In this document: positions 17,979 to 28,500 of the stretch, piece after piece | Layout of the letters: each line of letters opens with the position of its first letter | How positions within the stretch are numbered: the stretch's first letter is position 1 | DNA from: Flavobacterium xueshanense | GTDB lineage: Bacteria > Bacteroidota > Bacteroidia > Flavobacteriales > Flavobacteriaceae | Direction: 5' to 3' | Assembly (NCBI RefSeq): GCF_900112975.1 | Contig: NZ_FONQ01000017.1 | Location: 1 to 64,000 of the forward strand | DNA: 64,000 nt | The notes under the pieces: generated by a model | Told to the model about the DNA's origin: nothing | Databases searched by the model: none | The model's input: the letters and a program-made list of their open reading frames with translations, nothing else | Position numbers and translations under genes: made by a program

Positions 17979-20078
17979 CTAATTAATTTTTTGATAGTTC
18001 TTTTTCTTCAATATATCCGATGCCGTTTGATAGTAAGAAATGGTTTCGTTAACTAAATCAGTTCTTTCTTTTTTGAGCGGTATTTGATCATAAAATATTT
18101 GAAAATCAGGAGCTACTTTTTGGTTGGCTTTTAAAGTCAATTGAAACTGTTTTACGGTTTGTTTTGGTGAGATAATCGTCAAAACATTGTCTTTAATCAA
18201 TCCTAGATCCTGATAGGTGGCAATCAAAGCTCGTGGTTTATAGTCTTGTTTTAGAACATCCTGTCCATAAAATTTACTTTGGTAATCAAAATTCAGCAAA
18301 CCGAATAGAGTTGGCATTACATCAATTTGCGACATCAGATTGGTGTATTTTCTTGGTTCAACAAAACCTGGACTGTAAATGATTGCCGGAATTCTATATT
18401 TATCAGCTGGAAGTTCTGTTTTTCCTGCACTGGAGGCACAATGATCGGCTAGAATTACAAAAACGGTATTGGTAAACCAAGGCTGTTTTTTGGCCTTTTC
18501 AAAGAATTTTTTCATTGCATAATCCGTGTACTTTACACCACCATCACGTGATTTTGCATCACCGGGAATGTCAATTTTTCCATTGGGATACGTAAATGGT
18601 CTGTGATTGCTCACGGTCATAATGTGGTTGAAGAACGGCTTATTTGCTGTTGCTTCTTTATTCATTTCTTTAATGGCTTTGTTATACATATCTTCATCAC
18701 ATACACCCCAAATATTAGCGAAAGTTATTTCATTGGGTTCAAATGTTTTTTTATCTACAATTTCATATCCATTTCCTGAAAAGAAATTTCCCATATTATC
18801 AAAAAAGGAATCGCCGCCGTACATGAATTTTACAGCATAGCCTTTTTGCTTAAAGATGCTTCCGGTAGAGAATTTGTTTTTATTGTCTTCTCGTTTTACC
18901 ACACTTTCACCAGCTGTGGGAGGAAAGCATAAAGTAACGGCTTCAAGACCGCGAACCGTTCTGTTTCCCACGGCATAAAGGTTGGTGAAAACTAAACTTT
19001 TGGTTGCTAAACTGTCAAGAAATGTAGTGATATTTTTCTCGTTTCCATACATTTTCATAAATTCTGCGCTGTAACTTTCAATAGTAATCAAAACCACATT
19101 TTTGCGATTTTCGGCAGCTTCATTTTTTATTTCTCTCAAAGTTGTTTCTCCTGAAATGTTAGGGATTTGTTGTTTTAATTGAGCGAAAGCTTGATTATTA
19201 GGGACTGTTTTATAGAATTTAAAATAATCCAATTCACTTTTCATAAATGCCACATAGAATTTATACAGACCGTTGGCCTGTAATTCATTGGCAAATATAT
19301 TTTGAGAATTTTCTTTGACAGATAAAGCGGGAATTGCCAACAATGATAATCCGAAAAGCAGCAGGTAAATTCCGGAAATTTTGATTTTTTGCACAAAAAC
19401 AGGAATACTTTCAATGTAATTTTTTGATTTTTTTACAATAAAATAAGTTACAAATCCTGCAATAATAAATAGCGCTGAAAACAACGGAATAACAGGATAG
19501 GATTCCATGATATTTCCGATAACTTCATTAGTGTAAACCAAATAATTTACTGCGATAAAATTATATCTCACCCCAAATTCATTCCAAAAGAAATACTCGC
19601 TGATTGCGTTTTGGAGAATTAAAATTACGTAGAGGAAAATGACGAAGGAAAATAACCAAAGTCTGATTTGGTTTCTATATTTTGGTAAGAAAAGTAACAG
19701 TCCAAACAATATTGTTTTTATCGAAATAAAGACAATTACAATTTTTGGTAGAGCACTACCATATTCGTTGAGTACCGTGTTTCCAAATGAAACGTAAAGT
19801 ATCAAGGCTATTAATAATCCAAAAATTGGATATCCGTATGGTTTGTAATATTTTGCATTGGATATGAAAATAAGATACAACCACAAAAATCCACTGACTA
19901 AAACAAAAATAAAAATATCAGAAATCAACCCTAAAACAAATAGGGACAGTGTGTCAAACCAAATAAATGATGTCTGTGTTATGGGATGAAAGAAAAGAAT
20001 AACTCTTACAATAAAACTTACACTAATATAAAACAGTAGTAGATAATAAAATGGATTGACTTTTTGTGACAATTTCAT
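17979..20078 (-). CDS. LTA synthase family sulfatase-like membrane protein
   Basis: A 699-residue protein with five or so N-terminal membrane helices (to about residue 250) and a periplasmic alkaline-phosphatase/sulfatase-fold domain. The domain shows VVLITIESYSAEFMK (first metal Glu), the nucleophile Thr374 in GNRTVRGLE and ILADHCASS (metal Asp/His). This is the LtaS/MdoB-like phosphoglycerol transferase architecture. In Gram-negative Bacteroidota the substrate could be a lipid head group transferred to lipid A or a periplasmic glycan (phosphoethanolamine or phosphoglycerol). It is monocistronic, with its own -7 box upstream. Confidence 0.88.
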   Translation of the reverse strand: MKLSQKVNPFYYLLLFYISVSFIVRVILFFHPITQTSFIWFDTLSLFVLGLISDIFIFVLVSGFLWLYLIFISNAKYYKPYGYPIFGLLIALILYVSFGNTVLNEYGSALPKIVIVFISIKTILFGLLLFLPKYRNQIRLWLFSFVIFLYVILILQNAISEYFFWNEFGVRYNFIAVNYLVYTNEVIGNIMESYPVIPLFSALFIIAGFVTYFIVKKSKNYIESIPVFVQKIKISGIYLLLFGLSLLAIPALSVKENSQNIFANELQANGLYKFYVAFMKSELDYFKFYKTVPNNQAFAQLKQQIPNISGETTLREIKNEAAENRKNVVLITIESYSAEFMKMYGNEKNITTFLDSLATKSLVFTNLYAVGNRTVRGLEAVTLCFPPTAGESVVKREDNKNKFSTGSIFKQKGYAVKFMYGGDSFFDNMGNFFSGNGYEIVDKKTFEPNEITFANIWGVCDEDMYNKAIKEMNKEATANKPFFNHIMTVSNHRPFTYPNGKIDIPGDAKSRDGGVKYTDYAMKKFFEKAKKQPWFTNTVFVILADHCASSAGKTELPADKYRIPAIIYSPGFVEPRKYTNLMSQIDVMPTLFGLLNFDYQSKFYGQDVLKQDYKPRALIATYQDLGLIKDNVLTIISPKQTVKQFQLTLKANQKVAPDFQIFYDQIPLKKERTDLVNETISYYQTASDILKKKNYQKIN

Positions 20079-20095
20079 AATGATAAATTTAAAAA

Positions 20096-20103
20096 CAAAA
20101 GTA
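20096..20103 (-). promoter_or_regulatory. TAnnTTTG promoter element for the sulfatase gene
   Basis: On the minus strand this reads TACTTTTG, 17 bases before the start codon. No -33 TTG was found. Confidence 0.45.
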
Positions 20104-20240
20104 TAAATAATTTTTATTGTTATTTTTTAAGAATTGCTTAATATTTTATCAAAATTAATATTAGCTTAAAATCAAATTTAGTAAGGTTTGGTTTAGAATA
20201 AAAGAGATAAATTTACTCCAAAATTTAAAATAGTTTTACA

Positions 20241-20675
20241 ATGAAAAAAAATGTAATGATTTTGTTTCTTTTCATAGGAACATTAAGCTACTCTCAAAAT
20301 TGGAAGACGAATTTTGAAGAGGCAAAAGCACAGTCAATTTCAGAAAACAAAAACATTCTACTCGTGTTTTCGGGATCAGACTGGTGTGCACCTTGTATTA
20401 AATTAGAAAATACGATTTGGAAATCAGAAGATTTTAAAAAAGAATCAGAACAGAAATGGGTAATATTCAAAGCTGATTTTCCAAAGAAGAAAGCAAATTT
20501 ATTATCAGCAGAACTAACTGTCAGCAATAAAAAATTAGCAGACCAATATAACAAATCCGGAAATTTTCCTTTAGTGCTATTGCTGGATAAAACAGGAAGC
20601 GTTTTAGGAATTACTGGTTACAAAAACATAACTCCGCAAGAATACATACAAATCATTCATTCCTTTGAGAAATAA
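20241..20675 (+). CDS. Periplasmic thioredoxin-fold protein
   Basis: A 144-residue exported thioredoxin-like protein: signal peptide MKKNVMILFLFIGTLSYS, then a thioredoxin fold with the redox pair Cys49-Cys52 in DWCAPCIK and the cis-Pro region FPLVLLLDKTG. It is probably a periplasmic disulfide reductase/oxidase or a DUF255-like thioredoxin. The stop overlaps the apbE start by one base (TAATG), so the two are translationally coupled. Its partner may be the cysteine-rich lipoprotein at 21674. Confidence 0.85.
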   Translation: MKKNVMILFLFIGTLSYSQNWKTNFEEAKAQSISENKNILLVFSGSDWCAPCIKLENTIWKSEDFKKESEQKWVIFKADFPKKKANLLSAELTVSNKKLADQYNKSGNFPLVLLLDKTGSVLGITGYKNITPQEYIQIIHSFEK

Positions 20676-21658
20676 TGAAAAAAATACTCTTAATAGGTTT
20701 TTTATTCACAACAGTATTAGCAACTTCTCAAATTACGCACAAGAGAAATTTGTTTATGTTAGGAAGTCCTTTTGAGGTTACTGCTGTTGCAAATGACACT
20801 ATTAAAGCCAACGAATATATTGATTTGGCTGTAGCCGAAGTAAAGCGAATTGAAAATTTAATTTCCGATTGGATTCCAACTACACAAATTTCAGAAATTA
20901 ACCGCAATGCAGGAATAAAACCGGTAAAAGTCGATACCGAAGTTTTTGAATTGGTCGAAAGATCCATAAAAATTTCTCAAATAACCAATGGCGCATTTGA
21001 TATTTCGTATGCGTCGATGGACAAAATATGGAAGTTTGATGGTTCGATGAAAGAAATGCCAACCGAAGAAGCCATAAAAAAATCAGTGGCAAAAATTGGA
21101 TATAAAAACATAATTCTAAACCCAAAAGAACAAACTGTTTTTCTAAAATTAGAAGGAATGAAATTAGGTTTGGGCGGTATTGGACAAGGTTATATTGCTG
21201 ATAAAGTGAAAGATCTATTGTTTTCGAAAGGGTGTCTTTCAGGGATTATAAATGTTTCAGGCGATATTAATGTTTGGGGAAAACAACCGGATGGAAAACC
21301 TTGGACAGTAGGAATTGTAAACCCTTTGAATAAAAATAAAATTTTCGCCACTTTTCCAATAGAAGATAGCGCCGTGGAAACTTCAGGCAGTTATGAAAAA
21401 TATGTGAATTTCAACGGAATACGCTATTCTCACATTATTGATCCCAGAACAGGTTATCCGGCTAGCGGCATTGTCAGTGTTTCTGTTTTTGCCAAACAGA
21501 CGGAAATCGCCGATGCTATGGCAACGGGAATTTTTGTGCTTGGAGTAGAAGTAGGGTTGGATCTTGTCAATCAAATTAAAGGCCTTGAATGCATTATTGT
21601 TGATGATAAAGGCAAAATCCATTCTTCAAATGGAATTGACATAAAAAAATATAATTAA
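20675..21658 (+). CDS. apbE: FAD:protein FMN transferase ApbE
   Basis: ApbE moves FMN from FAD onto Ser/Thr residues of extracytoplasmic redox proteins. The 327-residue protein has a signal peptide (LLIGFLFTTVLATSQ) and the ApbE fold: LISDWIPTTQISEINR near residues 66-81, GIGQGYIADKV, NVSGDINVWG and the late SHIIDPRTGYPAS and ADAMATGIFVLG, which hold the FAD and metal sites. No RnfG/NqrC target is nearby, so the substrate must be another protein; the adjacent DUF3570 and DUF4266 products are the first candidates. Confidence 0.92.
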   Translation: MKKILLIGFLFTTVLATSQITHKRNLFMLGSPFEVTAVANDTIKANEYIDLAVAEVKRIENLISDWIPTTQISEINRNAGIKPVKVDTEVFELVERSIKISQITNGAFDISYASMDKIWKFDGSMKEMPTEEAIKKSVAKIGYKNIILNPKEQTVFLKLEGMKLGLGGIGQGYIADKVKDLLFSKGCLSGIINVSGDINVWGKQPDGKPWTVGIVNPLNKNKIFATFPIEDSAVETSGSYEKYVNFNGIRYSHIIDPRTGYPASGIVSVSVFAKQTEIADAMATGIFVLGVEVGLDLVNQIKGLECIIVDDKGKIHSSNGIDIKKYN

Positions 21659-21673
21659 TAAAAAAATATAGTC

Positions 21674-21886
21674 ATGAAACAGAAAGTAGCCTTTGTTTTT
21701 TTTATGTTACTCGTTTTACAATCGTGCAGTTCCGTAAAAGAATATGAAAAAGAGAAAATAAATGATCCTGACATGAAGCTTTCAGCACGAACGGCGGAAC
21801 GTTATGAAACGTCTTTTCAAATATATCGTGAAGCTGCTGCAGGAGCCAATGGTGGAAAATCGGGAGGTGGTTGCGGTTGCAATTAG
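21674..21886 (+). CDS. DUF4266 small lipoprotein with Cys-rich C-terminus
   Basis: A 70-residue lipoprotein. The signal ends in a lipobox (LVLQSC, Cys18), the middle is the conserved SVKEYEKEKINDPDMKLSAR motif in two parts, and the C-terminus is GGGCGCN. This is the DUF4266 family, of unknown function. The short CGC tail next to a thioredoxin gene suggests a redox-active or metal-binding end. It is 15 bases after apbE and 43 bases before the DUF3570 gene, so the four genes look like one operon. Confidence 0.82.
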   Translation: MKQKVAFVFFMLLVLQSCSSVKEYEKEKINDPDMKLSARTAERYETSFQIYREAAAGANGGKSGGGCGCN

Positions 21887-21929
21887 TCAAAAACATTAAT
21901 CCAGATTGTAAATTTCAATCCAGTAAAAA

Positions 21930-23378
21930 ATGAAAATAAAAATTTTATCTCTTTTTATCTTAATTACGGTAACTGCTTTTTCTCAAGAAAATAGTAAAGA
22001 ACCCGTTTTCAAAAAAAGGGTGTTAGAAAGTACGGAAGTTGACTTTTTAGCCAGTTATTACAATCAAGACGGATCAAAATCAGCCGTTTCTGGTGGAATT
22101 GGTTCGGAGAAACTTACCGATGTTGCCTCCAATATTGTAGTGGCAATGCCTTTGAATGATGATGATGTTTTGACTATTGATTTAGGAATATCGGCCTATT
22201 CATCAGCTTCTTCTAGTAATATAAATCCATTTAATTCCACTGGCGCTTCTGGCGGCGCAGAAAATGGTAATGATGGTAAAATAACAGGAAATAAAGCAGT
22301 GGCCTCCGGACCTTATGGAACGCCTTGGCAAGCTTCATCCGGTGCTTCAAAAAGTGATCAATTGGTTTCTGTTATGGCTAATTACAGTCACAGCAGCGAC
22401 TCTAGAAATTTTATATGGAATGCAGATGTTTCTTTTTCGAATGAATATGATTACACTTCTGTTGGTTTTGGTGGAGGAATTGCAAGTCTCTTCAATGAAA
22501 AAAACACGGAACTGAGCTTGAAAGTAAATGCGTATTTGGACCAGTGGAGACCTATTTATCCTACTGAATTGCATGAATATTCAAAATATGGTTCTAATTT
22601 TTTAAATCAAGGCTATTTTAGCGGGGTATCGGTTTTGGATCAAAACGGTATATCCACAACAAATTATTTGCCGTCAGCGTTTCAAACAGTAAATGCGGTT
22701 AACCGAAATTCTTTCTCGGCTTCGGTAGGGTTTTCTCAGGTATTGACCAAGAAATTACAAGTTTCCTTTTTCTTTGATGTATTGCAACAGCAAGGATTAT
22801 TATCGTCTCCTTATCACCGAATTTATTTTGCTGACAAAGCCAATTTTTACATTGGACAACCGGAATATATTAGCAATTACGAAAGTACAAGCAACGCCGG
22901 AGTCTACAAATTAGCGGACGATATCGAAAGATTGCCGGATTCTCGTTTTAAAATTCCGGTGGGAGCGCGTTTGAATTATTACTTCAGTGACCGATTTATA
23001 TTACGAACCTATTATCGTTTTTATTCTGATAACTGGGATATTCAATCTCATACCGCCAGTTTTGAGCTTCCTGTGAAAGTATCGGATAAGTTTACTGTTT
23101 TTCCTATGTATCGCTATTACTCACAAATTGCTTCAAAATATTTTGCGCCTTATGAAACGCATTTGTCATCAGAAAAGTTTTACACTTCTGATGCTGATTT
23201 AGCAACATTTGATGCGAATCAATATGGTTTTGGTGTAAATTATACCGATATTTTTACTGCGGGTAAAATTTGGAAATTTGGTTTGAAAAATATTGATTTT
23301 AGATTCAATCATTACAAACGAAGCGATAATCTGAATGCAAATATTGCTACAATTGCGTTCAAATTTGTAATGCAATAA
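21930..23378 (+). CDS. DUF3570 outer-membrane beta-barrel-like protein
   Basis: A 482-residue exported protein (signal MKIKILSLFILITVTAFS) of the DUF3570 family. The rest alternates hydrophobic/polar strands with aromatic residues and ends in a Phe-rich strand (ATIAFKFVMQ), as in outer-membrane barrels. Two Ser/Gly-rich loops hold NSTGAS (102-107) and ASSGAS (135-140), which resemble the S/TGAS/T core of ApbE flavinylation sites but lack the usual Asp. Function unknown. It closes the thioredoxin-ApbE-DUF4266 run and is followed 26 bases later by the regulator gene. Confidence 0.82.
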   Translation: MKIKILSLFILITVTAFSQENSKEPVFKKRVLESTEVDFLASYYNQDGSKSAVSGGIGSEKLTDVASNIVVAMPLNDDDVLTIDLGISAYSSASSSNINPFNSTGASGGAENGNDGKITGNKAVASGPYGTPWQASSGASKSDQLVSVMANYSHSSDSRNFIWNADVSFSNEYDYTSVGFGGGIASLFNEKNTELSLKVNAYLDQWRPIYPTELHEYSKYGSNFLNQGYFSGVSVLDQNGISTTNYLPSAFQTVNAVNRNSFSASVGFSQVLTKKLQVSFFFDVLQQQGLLSSPYHRIYFADKANFYIGQPEYISNYESTSNAGVYKLADDIERLPDSRFKIPVGARLNYYFSDRFILRTYYRFYSDNWDIQSHTASFELPVKVSDKFTVFPMYRYYSQIASKYFAPYETHLSSEKFYTSDADLATFDANQYGFGVNYTDIFTAGKIWKFGLKNIDFRFNHYKRSDNLNANIATIAFKFVMQ

Positions 23379-23404
23379 AACCTAAATTTACAAAAACGAT
23401 AAAA

Positions 23405-24067
23405 ATGCATATACTAATTGTAGAAGATGAAGCAGGAATTATTCAATTTCTGCAACAAGGATTAGAAGAAGAAGGGTATACAATCACGAGTGCTTCTGAT
23501 GGTTTGAAAGGATTTGAGTTGACTCAAAAGCATAATTTTGATCTGATTTTATTGGATTGGATGTTGCCAAAAATCACCGGATTAGAACTTTGTAAATCCA
23601 TTCGATTAAAAAACACTACGACTCCAATCATTTTTTTAACAGCAAAAGATACCGTTCAGGAAACAATTGAAGGTTTGAAAGCAGGTGCCAATGATTATAT
23701 CAAGAAACCCTTTAGTTTTGATGAATTAGTGGAGCGCATCAAAATTCATTTCAGGAACCAAAATGACGACGAAGTGATGACTCTTGGCACCATCAAAATT
23801 GATACAAAACAACATCGTGTTTTAGTAAATGAAATTCAAGTGGCATTGACCCAACGTGAATTTGAACTGTTGACTTATTTGGTAAAAAACAAAGGTAAAG
23901 TTTGCACCAGAACTCAGATTATAGAAGATGTTTGGGATATTCATTTTGAATATGACACTGGCGTAATTGATGTTTTTATGAATGCAATTCGTAAAAAATT
24001 AAATTTAAAAATTGAACAAGACTACATAAAAACAGTTCGTGGTGTAGGTTATATCGCTAATGACTAG
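23405..24067 (+). CDS. OmpR-family response regulator
   Basis: A 220-residue regulator: receiver domain 1-118 with the phospho-acceptor Asp51 (LILLDWMLP), acidic pair in IVEDE, and conserved Thr/Lys (TAKD, IKKPF). The OmpR-type winged helix is in residues 125-218 (LTQREFELLTYLVKN, TVRGVGYI). It is directly followed by its kinase with no gap. Placement between the ApbE/DUF3570 module and the RND pump suggests it controls one or both, probably in response to a metal or redox signal. Confidence 0.92.
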   Translation: MHILIVEDEAGIIQFLQQGLEEEGYTITSASDGLKGFELTQKHNFDLILLDWMLPKITGLELCKSIRLKNTTTPIIFLTAKDTVQETIEGLKAGANDYIKKPFSFDELVERIKIHFRNQNDDEVMTLGTIKIDTKQHRVLVNEIQVALTQREFELLTYLVKNKGKVCTRTQIIEDVWDIHFEYDTGVIDVFMNAIRKKLNLKIEQDYIKTVRGVGYIAND

Positions 24068-25468
24068 ATGAAGATGCAACAACTTTCCTTTAAAAATAGA
24101 ATCGCTTTCAATTATATTGTTACCACAGCTTTATTGATTTTTGTGGTTTTCTTTATCATCTTTTCTATTGTTAAATTTAGTGTCTACAGCCATGTCAATA
24201 ACGACATTACAAGTGAAGTTGAGAAACATTTCACTGAAATTGAAATTGTAGGCAACAGTTTTCATTTGATTCATAGGGAGGAATGGAAGGAACGGGAGCA
24301 CAATACCTTGGACGTAAATCCGGTGTTTATTCAGTTTATAGATCAAAATAGCAATGTAATTGAAAAATCGCCCAATCTAAAACGATCTACTTTAACTTTT
24401 AACAAAGAGAATGCAGATAATAAACTCTTTGATACCAAATTAGTCAATAACGCAATTCGTCAAATTCAGGTTCCCATTTATCAAAAAACAAAAATTATTG
24501 GCTACATAATAATTGCCATGTCACTGCAAGATGCTACGATGGTGCTTGATAATATATTTGAAGTGTTGATTGTTGCCTATCCCGTAATTCTTATTTTGCT
24601 GTTTTTTATCGCTCGATTTATAGCTGGAAGGAGCATAAAACCGATTAGTTCCATTATCACAACTTCTAATATTATTACCAAAGATAATCTGACTTCCCGA
24701 ATTCCGTTACCTCAAAACCGTGACGAATTGTTTGTTTTATCTCAAACCATCAACAATTTATTAGACCGAATAGAAACTGCCGTTGAACGAGAAAAGCAGT
24801 TCACTTCGGATGCTTCTCATGAATTAAGAACTCCATTAACTGTGATCAAAGGAACTTTGGAAGTTTTGATTCGGAAACCCAGAGGTCACGAAGAATATGA
24901 AGAAAAAATAAACTTTTGTATAACAGAAGTTAATCGATTGAATCATTTAGTGGATCAATTGCTTTTATTAGCTCGATTTGAAAACCAAAAGCAAACCTTA
25001 AAAACGGAGAAAGTATATCTGAATGCATTATTTTTAGATACAATTGCTCGATATTCTACGGTGATACAATCAAAAAAAATTAATGTTTCGACTGAATTCC
25101 TTAAAGATTATTACTTGGAAACCGATAATTATTTATTTTCGATAGTAATTAATAATCTAATATCAAATGCGTTAAAATATTCGAATCAAAATGGAAATTT
25201 GGTTGTCACCATAAAATCTATCGGTTCTAAAATTGAATGTCAGATCACTGATTCCGGAATTGGAATACCAGCTGAGGACTTAGAAAAAATATTCAACCAG
25301 TTTTATCGTTCAAAATCTAGTAATCATCCAGAAATTAAAGGAACAGGATTAGGATTGTCTATCGTAAAAAGATTGTGTTCCTTGCTCAACATTGATATTG
25401 CAATTACCAGTCAGGAACATAGCGGAACTACCGTAATTTTAAGATTATATGAAGCAGACCTTAAGTAG
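24068..25468 (+). CDS. Sensor histidine kinase
   Basis: A 466-residue membrane kinase: helices at about 13-38 and 165-185 bracket a periplasmic sensor of roughly 120 residues. A HAMP linker follows, then a HisKA domain with His251 in DASHELRTPL and an HATPase domain with N-box IVINNLISNALKYS and GTGLGLSIV G-box. It is CusS/BaeS-like in layout, and the periplasmic part contains His/Glu residues that could bind metal. Its start codon follows the regulator stop directly. The last codons form one arm of a dyad placed before the RND pump gene. Confidence 0.92.
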   Translation: MKMQQLSFKNRIAFNYIVTTALLIFVVFFIIFSIVKFSVYSHVNNDITSEVEKHFTEIEIVGNSFHLIHREEWKEREHNTLDVNPVFIQFIDQNSNVIEKSPNLKRSTLTFNKENADNKLFDTKLVNNAIRQIQVPIYQKTKIIGYIIIAMSLQDATMVLDNIFEVLIVAYPVILILLFFIARFIAGRSIKPISSIITTSNIITKDNLTSRIPLPQNRDELFVLSQTINNLLDRIETAVEREKQFTSDASHELRTPLTVIKGTLEVLIRKPRGHEEYEEKINFCITEVNRLNHLVDQLLLLARFENQKQTLKTEKVYLNALFLDTIARYSTVIQSKKINVSTEFLKDYYLETDNYLFSIVINNLISNALKYSNQNGNLVVTIKSIGSKIECQITDSGIGIPAEDLEKIFNQFYRSKSSNHPEIKGTGLGLSIVKRLCSLLNIDIAITSQEHSGTTVILRLYEADLK

Positions 25469-25477
25469 TTCTTAAGG
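25459..25477. promoter_or_regulatory. Perfect 7-bp dyad, candidate operator of the RND pump
   Basis: CCTTAAG-TAGTT-CTTAAGG is a perfect inverted repeat with a 5-base centre. It covers the histidine-kinase stop codon and lies about 20 bases before the -7 box at 25498, so it sits at the -33 region of the pump promoter. Placement fits a binding site for the adjacent regulator; it is untested. Confidence 0.45.
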
Positions 25478-25497
25478 GAATAGTTATCTTTAAACTT

Positions 25498-25505
25498 TAC
25501 TTTTG
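25498..25505 (+). promoter_or_regulatory. TAnnTTTG promoter element for the RND pump
   Basis: TACTTTTG lies 20 bases before the pump start codon. This would let the pump be transcribed apart from the two-component genes. Confidence 0.5.
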
Positions 25506-25524
25506 AAGTATAAATAAGATAAAA

Positions 25525-28500
25525 ATGCTCGAAAAAATTATTGCTTTTAGCTTAAAAAATAAACTGATTGTCTTGCTCTTTACTTTAGGGGTTTTCGGAT
25601 TTGGTTTGTTTTCTGTTTTCCAAATATCCATTGGAGCAGTTCCTGATGTGACGAACAACCAAGTTCAGGTAATTACCACTTCACGTAACCTGTCTACACA
25701 AGACATCGAACAATTTATAACCTATCCGGTTGAGATTGAAATGGCCAATTTACCTGGTGTTAAAGAAATTCGCTCTATTTCAAAATTTGGATTATCAGTT
25801 GTTACAATTGTTTTTGATGAAAATCTGGGAACCTATCTTCCAAGACAACTTATTGCGGAGAAAATTAAAACGGCTTCGGAGAAAATCCCGCAAGGTTTTG
25901 GAACACCGGAAATGGGACCAATCACTACAGGACTTGGTGAAATCTATCAATATACTTTAGAAGTAAAACCCGAGTTCAAAAATAATTACTCAGTGACTGA
26001 TTTGCGAACCATACAAGATTGGGTGGTAAAACGGCAACTTTCAGGAATAAAAGGTGTTGTGGAAATTAATACCTGGGGTGGTTTTTTAAAGCAATACGAA
26101 ATTGCCATCAATCCTTCGAGCTTGAAAGCGATGAATATTACCACTGCGGATGTTTTTACTGCACTTGAAAAAAACAATAGCATTGCCGGTGGAGCGTACA
26201 TCGAAAAAGTCAATCAAAGTTATTTTATTCGAGGTGAAGGAAAAGTAAATTCGCTGGAAGATATTGGGAATATAGTTGTTACAAACACCAATGGATTGCC
26301 GGTTTATATCAAGAATGTAGCGCAAGTTCGTTTTGGTCATGCCAACCGTTTTGGAGCAATCACTGGTAATGGTGAAGGCGAAAAAGTCTTGGGACAAGTG
26401 ATGATGCTTAAAGGTGGGAACTCTAAACAAGTAATTGATGATGTCAAAAACAGAGTTGCCGAAATTCAAAAAACATTACCTGATGGTGTGTACATTAACG
26501 GTTTTCTGGAACGAAGCGAATTAGTTGGAAAAACAACTTTTACGGTGGCCGAAAACTTGATTTTAGGATGTTTGATTGTGATTTTTGTTGTCATAGTACT
26601 ATTAGGAAATTGGCGTTCCGGATTGGTTGTGGCGTCCGTAATTCCGTTGTGTTTATTATTCGCCATTTCGTTTATGAATATTTTTGGTATCGATGCTAAT
26701 TTAATGAGTTTAGGAGCCATTGATTTTGGAATTATAATTGATGGTGCCGTAATTATTGTAGAGTTTATTGCTTTTCAAATCGCCAGTAAATCAGCGCATT
26801 TAGTAAATCTGAGTAAGGAAGAACGCCAATTAGAAATTGACCAAATCACCTATAAAAGTGCTTCCAAAATGATGAATTCGGCTATTTTTGGCCAGTTGAT
26901 TATTTTGATTGTTTTTATTCCAATTCTCTCGTTATCCGGAATCGAAGGTAAAATGTTTAAACCGATGGCGATGACCTTTAGTTTTGCATTATTAGGCGCA
27001 ATGATTTTCTGTTTCACTTACGTTCCGGTCGTTTCTTCTTTGTTTTTGAAACCAAAAACAGAAAATCCAAATTCAGTATCCAGTAAATTAATCCACAAAC
27101 TCAATTCTTCATATTTACCAATAATTACTTGGGCAATAAGCAATACCAAAAAAGTATTGTATGGCGCATTAGGATTGTTATTGCTGGCCGTAGGATTATT
27201 TGCAACCATGGGAGGAGAGTTCATACCAACGCTTGACGAAGGAGATTTTGTGATTCAGCCCGTTTTAAAAACTGGAACTTCTTTAACAAAAACAATTGCG
27301 ATAACGACCAAAATAGAAAAAATAATACTTAAAAACTTCCCGGAAGTCACACAAGTCGTCAGCAGAATTGGAGCGGCCGAAGTACCGACAGATCCAATGT
27401 CTATGGAAGAAAGTGATATTATTGTAAAATTAAAACCCAAATCAGAATGGACTTCGGCTTCGACCAAAGATGAATTGGCGGACAAAATAAAAGCAGCATT
27501 GGAAAAACAAATTCCAAATATGGAAATCGAATTTACGCAACCTATTGAAATGCGTTTCAACGAATTAATTTCTGGAACCCGATCTGATGTAGCGGTTAAA
27601 GTTTTTGGCGAAGACTTAAATATTTTGGCAAAAAAAGCACATGAAATCAAAAATGCTATTGCAAAAGTGGAAGGCGCTTCGGATATTATTATCGAAAAGA
27701 CAGAAGGTTTGCCACAAATGTCCGTGGTTTATAATCGTTCAAAAATTGCCCGTTACGGTTTGAATATTGCTGATTTGAACGAAATGATTGCTCTTGGCTT
27801 TGCCGGAAAAACCGTTGGAAATGTTTTTGAAGGTGAAAAACGTTTTGATATGGTAATTCGTTTGGATCAAGCGAATCGCCACGATATTGAAGATTTACGT
27901 AACTTATACGTGCCAACGCCAAACGGAGAACAAATTCCGCTGAGCGAATTGGCTTCTATCGAATATACCGAAGGTCCCGCAAAAATTTCAAGAGACAATA
28001 CCAATAGAAGAATTGTGGTGGGAATTAACGTTAGGAACCGAGATTTACAAAGTGTGGTTACTGATATTCAGAAAATTGTGGACAATCAAATTAAATTGCC
28101 AGCGGGATATTACGTGAAATATGGCGGACAGTTTGAAAATTTACAAAGCGCCAAAGCCCGATTGATGATTGCAGTTCCCATCGCTTTATTTTTGATTTTT
28201 ATCCTTTTGTATTTTGCATTTGGCTCCGTAAAAGAAGCGTTAATGGTGTATTCGGCAATTCCGTTGTCTGCAGTCGGTGGTGTTTTATTTTTATGGATGA
28301 GAGATTTGCCGTTCAGTATTTCGGCAGGTGTTGGATTCATAGCGCTTTTCGGAATTGCGGTATTGAATGGAATTGTACTGATTGAACATTTTAAAGAACT
28401 CAAACATCAAGGCATGAAAGATATCGATGCATTAATTTTAAAAGGAACAACGGACAGATTGCGTCCGGTTTTATTAACCGCTTCGGCTGCCGCCTTAGGA

